Shown piece by piece: positions 10,831 to 18,500 of a DNA stretch of 38,287 bases. The notes beneath the pieces were generated by a model. That model was not told the DNA's origin. It ran no database searches and saw only the letters and a program-made list of their open reading frames with translations. The stretch spans positions 1 through 38,287 of the forward strand of contig CAMLLO010000041.1 of assembly GCA_946480915.1 (NCBI GenBank). The letters run 5' to 3'. How positions within the stretch are numbered: the stretch's first letter is position 1; every line of letters starts with the position of its first letter. This DNA is from an uncultured Sphingobacteriaceae bacterium (GTDB lineage Bacteria; Bacteroidota; Bacteroidia; Sphingobacteriales; Sphingobacteriaceae). The translations under genes were made by a program, and so were the position numbers.

Positions 10831-12882
10831 ATGAAAACCATTTATAAGCTTAGTTTACTTGCTTTTTCAATGTTTTTAAGCAGTTCTACAGATGCACAGG
10901 TTATAAGTGCTGACAGTGTGGCCGCCTTAAAAAAGGAAATAGACGGAAAGCAGATTTTCAAAATTAATAGTCCGGATTTTACACTCAGTCCGAAAACCGG
11001 CCTTAGCAGGAAGCACTGGAAGGAAGCTGCACTGTATCTTCTGAGTGGAGCCTTCAGTTATGTGCAGAAGCTGGATGATCCGATGAAGTTTCCTAAACAG
11101 CCGGGCAAAAGCTATCCGCAAGACGGAAAACCAAACTCTACAGAAAAACTGGAAGGATTGTGCCGTACTATGTTCATTGCTGCGCCTCTGCTGAAAGAGG
11201 ATCCTTTATTAACCATTAACAATATACCTGTAGGAGACTATTATCGACACCAATTGGCCAAATTAGTTGATCCCTCCAGCGATACATATATCAAGCCCAG
11301 GGCAAAAGATGGCGGCCCGAGTCAAATTTTAGTTGAATTTGGCGGATTGGCTGTTTCTCTGTTTGCAGCACCCGAAATATTCTGGGATCCACAGTCAAAA
11401 GATGTGAAGAAAGCATTATCCGAAACTATGCTGAGCTATGGAGACGGCCCAACTATCGCAATGAACTGGCGTTTCTTCAATATTTTAATTCTCAGTTTTT
11501 ATAAAAGCCAGGGATATACAGTTAATGAAGCAATGTTAACAGATCTTGTTGAGAAGTCGCTGGCCCAGTACGATGGTGATGGCTGGTATAATGACAGCCC
11601 TTATTATGATTATTATAGCATGTGGGCTTTCCAGATGTATGGAACTTTATGGTCAGAGTTTTTCGGCAAAAAGTATTATCCTGAATATTCGAAGAAGTTT
11701 GCGTCCAATTTTAAAGATCTACAGGGAAATTATCCTTATATGTTTGCCCGAAATGGCGAAATGATCATGTGGGGGCGCAGTATAACATACCGCATAGGGG
11801 CGGCAGTACCTTTTCCCTTAATGGGATTTACAGAAGATGAGACTATCAATTATGGCTGGATGCGCCGAATTGCTTCAGGAACTCTGCTCCAGTTTTTACA
11901 AAATCCCGATCTGATGCAGGATAAGATCCCGACTCTTGGGTTCTATGGGGCATTTGAGCCGGCTGTTCAGCCTTACAGCTGCAGAGGAAGCGTGTTTTGG
12001 ATGGGAAAGTTTTTCCTGGGATTGCTCGTTCCTGCAAAGAGCTCGTTTTGGTCAGCTAAAGAAAATGAAGGTCCGTGGGAAAATGAATTCAAAAAGAGCG
12101 GAGTATATAACAAATTCTCAGAAGGTTCAAAAATATTGATAACAGATTACCCTGGCATTGGCGCCTCCGAAATAAGGGCCTGGTGCAATAGCAAAACTGT
12201 CGGGTATTATCAGGGAACTGAAAATTATAACCGTCTGTCGTACAATAGTGCATTCCCGTGGCAGGCTGATGGCAAGAACGGCGAAGTGGCAATGAACTAC
12301 GCTTTCAAAAATCAGAAATCGGAGTGGGAGGCCCTCAGAATGTTCACTTTTAAGAAATTTGAAGACGGAGTATATTATCGGGATGCTGTTTTAGCTTCTG
12401 ATGAACGTATCAAGATGAATCTTGCCGAAGTTCCTCTACCCAACGGAATACTAAGAATCGATAGAATGCCGCGTACTGGAGCGGCTGAGTTCCGTTTAGG
12501 ACATTATGCTTTAGCACAAGCTAATGGAGCTATTAAAAAGCGAAAATTAAAGGTAAAGGGCAAAGATGTTCAAATTATTGACAATGGAGTTTATCAGCTT
12601 GCAATGGTTCGGCTTTCGGGTTGGGCTAATATCGAAACTTTGGATACGCACAACCTGAATCCGGTTAATGAAAGGAGTTCGGTTATAAATCTATCGAATA
12701 GCTTTTCAGCTGATGACAAAAAGGAACGTGGAGTTTGTGCAACGCTGATGCTCTGGAAAAAAACCGGAGAAATGTGGGCTAAAGATGAGTTGGTTCCGGT
12801 TAAGAAACTAAAGTATTCAGATAGAGACAATAAAGTAAGTGTTTCTTTTGTAAATGGAGCTAGCAAGACTATTAGATATTAG
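10831..12882 (+). CDS. DUF2264 protein, long two-domain form
   Basis: A 683-residue exported protein with signal peptide [10 protein letters not shown]...STDAQ (about 1-23). The ATG at 10831 is chosen because the frame upstream begins only with a TTG and would place 11 non-signal residues ahead of a clean signal peptide. Residues about 45-400 carry the DUF2264 helical domain, with [20 protein letters not shown] and [11 protein letters not shown] (GRSITYR near 315-321, shared with its short paralogue). Residues about 430-683 look like a beta-rich C-terminal domain. The function is probably glycoside cleavage, possibly of uronic acid caps (inference from GH154). It is third in the operon with the GH2 gene, 85 bases after the short paralogue. 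Confidence 0.85.
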   Translation: MKTIYKLSLLAFSMFLSSSTDAQVISADSVAALKKEIDGKQIFKINSPDFTLSPKTGLSRKHWKEAALYLLSGAFSYVQKLDDPMKFPKQPGKSYPQDGKPNSTEKLEGLCRTMFIAAPLLKEDPLLTINNIPVGDYYRHQLAKLVDPSSDTYIKPRAKDGGPSQILVEFGGLAVSLFAAPEIFWDPQSKDVKKALSETMLSYGDGPTIAMNWRFFNILILSFYKSQGYTVNEAMLTDLVEKSLAQYDGDGWYNDSPYYDYYSMWAFQMYGTLWSEFFGKKYYPEYSKKFASNFKDLQGNYPYMFARNGEMIMWGRSITYRIGAAVPFPLMGFTEDETINYGWMRRIASGTLLQFLQNPDLMQDKIPTLGFYGAFEPAVQPYSCRGSVFWMGKFFLGLLVPAKSSFWSAKENEGPWENEFKKSGVYNKFSEGSKILITDYPGIGASEIRAWCNSKTVGYYQGTENYNRLSYNSAFPWQADGKNGEVAMNYAFKNQKSEWEALRMFTFKKFEDGVYYRDAVLASDERIKMNLAEVPLPNGILRIDRMPRTGAAEFRLGHYALAQANGAIKKRKLKVKGKDVQIIDNGVYQLAMVRLSGWANIETLDTHNLNPVNERSSVINLSNSFSADDKKERGVCATLMLWKKTGEMWAKDELVPVKKLKYSDRDNKVSVSFVNGASKTIRY

Positions 12883-12929
12883 GTGTCTTTCAATATAAGC
12901 GAACGAATAGTAAGTTTAAATAACATATA

Positions 12930-12960
12930 ACCCTCATCCATTTCAGCTGTTTTTTGCCCC
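12930..12960 (+). promoter_or_regulatory. Degenerate second copy of the C-rich operator upstream of GH16
   Basis: ACCCTC...TTTCAGC...GCCCC at 12930-12960 resembles the segment at 13028-13055 (CACCTCA, TTTCAGC, GCCCCC) but has four extra bases between the half-sites, giving 26 bp spacing. It looks like a duplicated and decayed control segment, about 95 bp upstream of the better copy. Confidence 0.35.
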
Positions 12961-12971
12961 TCTCAGTTTTC

Positions 12972-12994
12972 TATGTCTCTTTTTTTGAGACGTA
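12972..12994 (+). other. Short hairpin with a T7 loop in the GH2-operon to GH16 spacer
   Basis: TATGTCTC pairs with GAGACGTA (one G-U pair) around a loop of seven T. The T-run is in the loop and not after the stem, so it is not a normal terminator. It lies about 90 bases after the DUF2264 stop. Confidence 0.35.
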
Positions 12995-13012
12995 CTTGGC
13001 CTTGGCTTTTTT

Positions 13013-13030
13013 GTGAAATCCTAATTTCAC
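13013..13030 (+). promoter_or_regulatory. 18-bp dyad operator candidate before the GH16 gene
   Basis: GTGAAATCCTAATTTCAC is a perfect 7-bp inverted repeat with a 4-bp spacer. It overlaps the first half-site of the direct-repeat operator at 13028. Its size and symmetry suit a dimeric repressor; the GntR-type protein encoded at 28530 is one possible binder (inference). Confidence 0.35.
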
Positions 13031-13084
13031 CTCATTTCAGCCGAGTTTGCCCCCCAATAAAAACCTTTCTTTAATTTCTATTTG
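13028..13084 (+). promoter_or_regulatory. C-rich direct-repeat operator and promoter of the GH16 gene
   Basis: A weak first half-site CACC (13028-13031) and a strong CCCCCC (13050-13055, in TTTGCCCCCC) are 21-22 bp apart. TCTATTTG at 13077-13084 starts 22 bases after the second half-site and is close to TAnnTTTG. The layout agrees with the other four operators of the window. Confidence 0.5.
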
Positions 13085-13108
13085 TAATGTGGATAGACAT
13101 TTAAATAT

Positions 13109-13957
13109 ATGTTACGAAAACGGAATTATGTAGTCGTAGCTTTCCTGATGACACTGACATTGACGGTGAAAGCACAAAGGGTGCTCCATGCTCAAAAATA
13201 TAAGTTGGTGTGGGCCGATGAATTTGCTATTGAGGGAAGGCCCGACTCTGCAAACTGGAAATACGAACACGGTTTTGTAAGAAATAATGAGCTGCAGTGG
13301 TATCAACCCCAAAACGCATGGTGTGAAGATGGTAAATTGATCATAGAAGCCCGTAAAGAAGATCGTTTAAACCCTTTGTACAATGCTCAAAGTTCGGATT
13401 GGAAGGCCAGCCGGCCAAATATCGAATATACCGCTGCCAGTTTAAACACAAGAGGATTGCATAGCTGGAAGTATGGCAGATTCATCATGCGAGCTAAGAT
13501 AGATGCAGCGCCGGGTCTATGGCCTGCATTCTGGACGTTAGGGGTAAAAGGTGAATGGCCTTCAAACGGAGAAATTGATATTATGGAATTTTATCAGGAT
13601 AAAATTCTAGCAAATATTGCGGTCGGAACCAAAGCTCCTTTCCAAGCGAAATGGTTTAGTAAAACAAAATCACTGAGGGACTTTAATGATCCACAATGGG
13701 CAGATAAATTTCATACATGGCGTATGGATTGGGATGAAGTAAGTATAGGCTTATACGTAGATGATGAATTACTTAATAAAGTAGACATGAAAGCTTTGCT
13801 AAATGATGATGGCTCTAATATTAACCCTTTTTTAGGACCACATTATATACTGCTCAATTTTGCTCTGGGTGGCGATAATGGTGGTGATGTTTCTAAAACG
13901 CCGTTTCCACGGAGATTTGAGATTGATTACGTAAGGGTTTATCAAAAATTTCCATGA
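13109..13957 (+). CDS. Secreted GH16 endo-beta-glycanase (laminarinase/galactanase type)
   Basis: A 282-residue single-domain enzyme with a signal peptide (about 1-22, ending VKAQ). The beta-jelly-roll GH16 fold is shown by LVWADEF (33-39), GLWPAFWTLG (136-145) and the catalytic EIDIME: nucleophile E155, D157, acid/base E160. This is the bulged ExDxxE form found in laminarinases and related endo-hydrolases. It should make endo cuts in a beta-1,3 (or mixed) glucan or galactan; with the GH2 galactosidase nearby, an endo-galactanase role is plausible but not decided by sequence. No lipobox is seen, so it may be periplasmic or released. It has its own promoter region and stands between the GH2 operon and the regulator. 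Confidence 0.9.
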   Translation: MLRKRNYVVVAFLMTLTLTVKAQRVLHAQKYKLVWADEFAIEGRPDSANWKYEHGFVRNNELQWYQPQNAWCEDGKLIIEARKEDRLNPLYNAQSSDWKASRPNIEYTAASLNTRGLHSWKYGRFIMRAKIDAAPGLWPAFWTLGVKGEWPSNGEIDIMEFYQDKILANIAVGTKAPFQAKWFSKTKSLRDFNDPQWADKFHTWRMDWDEVSIGLYVDDELLNKVDMKALLNDDGSNINPFLGPHYILLNFALGGDNGGDVSKTPFPRRFEIDYVRVYQKFP

Positions 13958-14071
13958 TACCCAGTTTCCAACCTTTTTTTAAACTGCTGGCTCGAAAACA
14001 TTGCTTAAGACAACATTCGTGTAAAATAATTATTACTTTAGTAGTGTAAACCAGTAGTGATATTTAGGGGA

Positions 14072-17000
14072 ATGAAGCGATTTATAATGTTTATCTGGGT
14101 GTTTTTTGCCTGGAATCTTTCCTGTATAGCTGTCAATAACCCATACTTAGAATATCTCGGGATAGAGCAGGGGCTTTCCAATAATGCTGTTACCACCATA
14201 TATCAGGATAGTTACGGTTTCATGTGGTTTGGTACTTACGAAGGGTTAAACCGGTATGATGGATATAATTTTAAAGTTTTTAAAAATCGTCTCAAAGATC
14301 AGTCATCCTTAGTTCACAATTGGATTGTAACCATTCATGAGGACTTTAGGGGCGACATATGGACGGGAACCAAAGGAGGAGTGTCCATTTATAATAATAC
14401 AACAGGAAAGTTCTCTTCTATCAACTATATCGCGTATCCGCGTTCCAATGTAGAAAAACTTACCGCTGCTGTCAACGATTTGGAGACCGACAGTTATGGA
14501 AACATGTTTATTGCCACTGGCGGCAAGGGATTGTTTATTTTTAAGAAGAATGCCAGGATAGCTACTCCCATCTTATATAATAATAAAACGACGCGGAGTG
14601 AATACCACGCTCAGGACATTGATATTGATAAGAGGAAACAGATCTGGGTATTCATTCAGGGTGAAGGTCTCGCGAAATATGATAAACAAACGAAGCAGTT
14701 AAAACTGGTAACAGACTTTATTAGGGGTGCTAAATGTATCTTAGCGGATAACGACGGTAATATATGGATAGGCACAGAAAGTGGCCTTTACAGATACAAT
14801 GAAAAGGATAATTCCGTAAAAGAATTCCATGAAGGAAAAGGTTCTTTATCTAATGATTTTATTCATAAGCTTAGTCTGGATAGTAAAGGAAATATCTGGG
14901 TTTCTACCGATGGGGGCGGAATTACCATTGTAAATAACAAGACCTCTCAAATTAGTTACATTCTTCCGGGTCAGGAAAAAGGAGCTTTAAAAAGTGGAGC
15001 GGTTGATGCTGTTTTTGAAGATAGAGACAACCGTATCTGGATTGGAACTTTAAGAGGGGGGATTAATGTCTGGGACACCAGGAAAAACGCATTCACTACA
15101 ATAAGCAATGTTCCTTTTAATAAAAACAGCTTGATTAATGATTTTATCCTTTCCTTTTGTGAAGGCAATAAAGGTGATTTATGGATCGGTACCGATGGGG
15201 CTGGAATTAGTTATTGGGACCGAAAAAATAATCTTTTTCGTAACTATAGACATATATCCGGAGATCCGAGTTCTCTCAGCAATAACAATATCAGCCGAAT
15301 TATTCGTGATTCGCAGAATCAAGTTTGGATAGCAACTTATGGCGGTGGAATTAATAAATTTAATCCTTCAACAAATTCCTTTGTACCCTATCCCTGTTTA
15401 AATTCCGACTTTAATTATTATGAACGAAATGTATGGAGCTTATACGAAGACCGTCAAAAAAATGTCTGGGCAGGAGCATGTACTAATGGAGGATTCTATG
15501 TATTAAACAGAGAAGATAACAAATTCGAGCTTTTTGATTCATCCTTACGTGATGTTATAACTGTTGCTGAAGATAGAAGTGGAGCACTCTGGGCAGGTAC
15601 CTTCAATCAATTAATACTGGTTGACAGAAAGTTAAAAAAGCATAGAGCTTTTGAAATAGGATACCCGGTACGCGCTATTTATGAGGATGAAAAAGGTCGT
15701 TTTTGGGTGGGAACGGAAGGGGGCGGCCTGTTATTATTGAACAAAAGGACAGGTGTTTTTAAAGAGTACTCAGAAAACGATGGACTGCCTAGTAATTCTA
15801 TTCTTAATATTCTGGAAGATAAAAGAGGGAACCTTTGGTTAAGCACCTTCAATGGTCTGTCATTGTTAAATCCTGATACAAAAGAATTTAAGAACTTTTA
15901 TGAGTCTGATGGTTTGCAAAGTAACCAGTTTAACTACAACGCAGCTTTGGCGTTAAGCAGCGGGGAGTTCTTGTTTGGAGGAATAAAGGGTTTTAATATT
16001 TTTCATCCCGAAAGTATTAAACCTTATACGACGGTGCCAAAAATATTTATAACAGGCCTTCGGATCAATAATATACCTTATGAACTGGACAGTTCATTTG
16101 TAGAAAAGCAAAGTGTTTATGCGCTACGAACTCTCGAGCTTCCTTATGATAAGGCTGTCATCTCTGTGGATTTTGCTGCTTTGGATTATTCAGGCGCTCA
16201 AAAAATTTCATACTCCTATTTTCTGGAAGGCTGGGATAATAGTTGGAATAATGCCGGAAAATCGAGAATTGCAAACTATTCAAAACTAAGAGAGGGAACA
16301 TACTTTTTAAAAATTAAATCGACCAATGCTGAAGGGGCGTGGGTCGATAACGAAAAAGTATTAAAGCTCATTATCCTGCCTCCTTGGTGGCGTACCTGGT
16401 GGGCTTACCTTGGTTATTTGGCCTTAGCTTTAATGGCAATTCACAGATATACTTTATATCAAAGAAGTCAGGGGCGCTTAAAACATCAGGTTCAACTTGC
16501 AAATATGAAAGTAGAGCAAGAAATGGAGCTGAATGAAAAGAAGTTATCTTTTTTTACACATATTTCTCACGAATTCAGAACTCCTTTAACATTAATTATC
16601 AGTCCGATACAGGAGTTTTTAAACAGTAAAAACAGTCAAATAGATTCTAAAGAGCTGACCGTGGTTTATCGTAATGCGCGACGGTTGTTGAGCCTTGTTG
16701 ATCAGCTATTGCATTTCCGTAAATCAGATGCAGATGATTTAAAAGTGACCAGTTTTAATATGGTAACTTTCTGTAAAGAGGTTTACCTGTGCTTTATCCA
16801 ACAGGCGAAGTTAAAGAACTTAAACTTTGATTTTGTTTGTGATAGGGAAGAAATAGAAATTTTTGCAGATAAAGAAAAAATAGAAATTGCTTTGTTCAAT
16901 TTGATCTCGAATGCATTTAAATATACATCTGCTGGTGGAACCATAACGTTTACTCTTTCAGAAACTAGCTCGTCAGTTCAGGTAATTATTAGCGATAGCG

Positions 17001-18130
17001 GTACGGGGATTTCGGAAGAAGAAGGTGCTCGTTTGTTTGATAAGTTTTACCAGGTTTCGGACAAAGATAGTAGGACCGGCTTCGGAATAGGTTTATACCT
17101 TGTGAAAAAATTTATCGAAGGCCATTCAGGTACGGTTTCTTACCATAGCAAAAAGGGAGAGGGTACCGAATTTACTGTAGAACTACTACTAGGCAAGGAT
17201 CACTTTGATCCCAGGGTTATCTTTGAAAGTGTAGGTGAAACACCCGTGCTTATGGATGAACTAATAGAAGATACTATTTCTGAGGTACAACAAACTGATG
17301 AATATGAAGATTCTAATATTGAATTGATATCAGAGAAATCATCCATGTTAATCATTGATGACAATGACGAAATTCGCAATTATGTAAAACGTATTTTTCA
17401 ATCTCTTTATATTATATACGAAGCTAATTCAGGTGAAAAGGGGTATGAGCTTGTCAGGAAGAACTTACCTGACATAATCATTACCGATGTTGTAATGGGC
17501 GAAATGAGCGGAGTTGAACTTTGTTCAAAAATTAAAGAAGATCCCTCGATAAGTCATATTCCGGTTATTCTTTTGACATCCAGTTCGTCCGCTGAAATTA
17601 AACTAAAGGGGATAGAAGGGGGCGCTGATGATTATATTACCAAGCCTTTTAATAAGGATATATTAATTGCCCGGGTTGCCAATTTATTAAAGAGCAAAAA
17701 CAACCTTCAGCGTTTCTTTTACAACCAGATCACCTTTAAGTCGGATGATTCAAAAGTGTCTCCTGAATACAAAGAATTTTTAGAGAAGTGTATTACTATA
17801 ACCGAGAAGCATCTCGATAATCCAAATTTTAACATTCAAATTTTAGCCGATGAAGTTGGGATGAGTCACTCGGCGCTGTATAAAAAGGTAAAGTCCATTT
17901 CTGGGCGTTCTGTCAACGAATTCATCCGGTTCATCCGTTTGAGAAAAGCCGCAGGCCTCTTCATTAACTCCAATTGTAACGTGAACGAAGGAGCTTTCCA
18001 GGCCGGATTTAATGATATCAAATACTTCCGCGAGCAGTTTAGTAAGTTGTTTGGAATGAAGCCATCTGAGTACATCAAAAAATATCGGAACTCATTTAAT
18101 AGATCTTACACATTAAATAAAAAAAACTGA
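14072..18130 (+). CDS. Hybrid two-component system regulator (HTCS)
   Basis: A one-protein sensor kinase, response regulator and transcription factor of 1352 residues. After a signal sequence come 14 visible Reg_prop blades (such as WIGTESGLYRY and WVSTDGGGI), enough for two seven-bladed propellers. A Y_Y_Y domain follows (about 690-765), then one membrane helix from W772. The kinase has H833 in SHEFRTPL and an ATPase domain with FGIGLYLVKKF. The receiver has phospho-acceptor D1139 in IITDVVMGEMSG, and the C terminus is an AraC-type helix-turn-helix (about 1252-1340). It spans the inner membrane, senses an oligosaccharide in the periplasm and binds DNA. The ATG at 14072 is preferred to a GTG at 14057. 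It lies between the GH16 gene and the SusC operon it probably controls. No C-rich operator precedes it, so it may be made constitutively. Confidence 0.95.
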   Translation: MKRFIMFIWVFFAWNLSCIAVNNPYLEYLGIEQGLSNNAVTTIYQDSYGFMWFGTYEGLNRYDGYNFKVFKNRLKDQSSLVHNWIVTIHEDFRGDIWTGTKGGVSIYNNTTGKFSSINYIAYPRSNVEKLTAAVNDLETDSYGNMFIATGGKGLFIFKKNARIATPILYNNKTTRSEYHAQDIDIDKRKQIWVFIQGEGLAKYDKQTKQLKLVTDFIRGAKCILADNDGNIWIGTESGLYRYNEKDNSVKEFHEGKGSLSNDFIHKLSLDSKGNIWVSTDGGGITIVNNKTSQISYILPGQEKGALKSGAVDAVFEDRDNRIWIGTLRGGINVWDTRKNAFTTISNVPFNKNSLINDFILSFCEGNKGDLWIGTDGAGISYWDRKNNLFRNYRHISGDPSSLSNNNISRIIRDSQNQVWIATYGGGINKFNPSTNSFVPYPCLNSDFNYYERNVWSLYEDRQKNVWAGACTNGGFYVLNREDNKFELFDSSLRDVITVAEDRSGALWAGTFNQLILVDRKLKKHRAFEIGYPVRAIYEDEKGRFWVGTEGGGLLLLNKRTGVFKEYSENDGLPSNSILNILEDKRGNLWLSTFNGLSLLNPDTKEFKNFYESDGLQSNQFNYNAALALSSGEFLFGGIKGFNIFHPESIKPYTTVPKIFITGLRINNIPYELDSSFVEKQSVYALRTLELPYDKAVISVDFAALDYSGAQKISYSYFLEGWDNSWNNAGKSRIANYSKLREGTYFLKIKSTNAEGAWVDNEKVLKLIILPPWWRTWWAYLGYLALALMAIHRYTLYQRSQGRLKHQVQLANMKVEQEMELNEKKLSFFTHISHEFRTPLTLIISPIQEFLNSKNSQIDSKELTVVYRNARRLLSLVDQLLHFRKSDADDLKVTSFNMVTFCKEVYLCFIQQAKLKNLNFDFVCDREEIEIFADKEKIEIALFNLISNAFKYTSAGGTITFTLSETSSSVQVIISDSGTGISEEEGARLFDKFYQVSDKDSRTGFGIGLYLVKKFIEGHSGTVSYHSKKGEGTEFTVELLLGKDHFDPRVIFESVGETPVLMDELIEDTISEVQQTDEYEDSNIELISEKSSMLIIDDNDEIRNYVKRIFQSLYIIYEANSGEKGYELVRKNLPDIIITDVVMGEMSGVELCSKIKEDPSISHIPVILLTSSSSAEIKLKGIEGGADDYITKPFNKDILIARVANLLKSKNNLQRFFYNQITFKSDDSKVSPEYKEFLEKCITITEKHLDNPNFNIQILADEVGMSHSALYKKVKSISGRSVNEFIRFIRLRKAAGLFINSNCNVNEGAFQAGFNDIKYFREQFSKLFGMKPSEYIKKYRNSFNRSYTLNKKN

Positions 18131-18371
18131 ATCAGTGATGATATGACGCCCAAATTTTTTTTCTAAATGAAGATTGTTCTTCAAAGCTTTAATATCAGAT
18201 TAACCTTTTAAGGAAGTTCTTATTGAAGAACGATCTGTTTAAAATTTCAATGTCGCTCCCCACCGTCTGAAAATTTATTTTTCGACTGTTCAACAATGTC
18301 TTTCAGATCAATGGGTTTTTAGTGTAAAAACATTCTCTATTGGCATTTCGAGGTGTATTTCTTGAATTTGT
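18131..18371. other. Spacer after the HTCS gene with a long inverted repeat
   Basis: No gene is seen. A 14-bp imperfect inverted repeat (18171-18184 and 18223-18236, one G-U pair) encloses 38 bases that hold a smaller CCTTTTAAGG dyad. A T-rich tract lies before it and only GTTT after it, so it is a poor terminator. A further dyad, GTC(T)GAAAA...TTTTCGAC at 18265-18286 with a one-base bulge, is closer to the SusC promoter. Confidence 0.4.
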
Positions 18372-18427
18372 CCCCTTCTATTTCTTGATTATCCCCCTAT
18401 TGTTCTATCAATGTATACCTAAAATTG
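18372..18427 (+). promoter_or_regulatory. C-rich direct-repeat operator and promoter of the double SusCD operon
   Basis: CCCC at 18372-18375 (in TTTGTCCCCTT) and CCCCC at 18393-18397 (in TTATCCCCCTATTG) are 21-22 bp apart. TTG at 18400-18402 may serve as the -33 element and TAAAATTG at 18420-18427 as the -7 element, giving a leader of about 65 bases. This is the clearest of the five sites. Confidence 0.65.
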
Positions 18428-18500
18428 TTTTTAGAAATAAGGGGAAATTAAATTCTAACAATACTCATTTCATTTGCTAACTATTGACTTTTTATTAAAT

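Noticed and set aside
13962..13986. Inverted repeat CAGTTT/AAACTG after the GH16 gene
   Set aside because: Only 6 bp and the T-run lies in the loop, not after the stem, so it is not a credible terminator.
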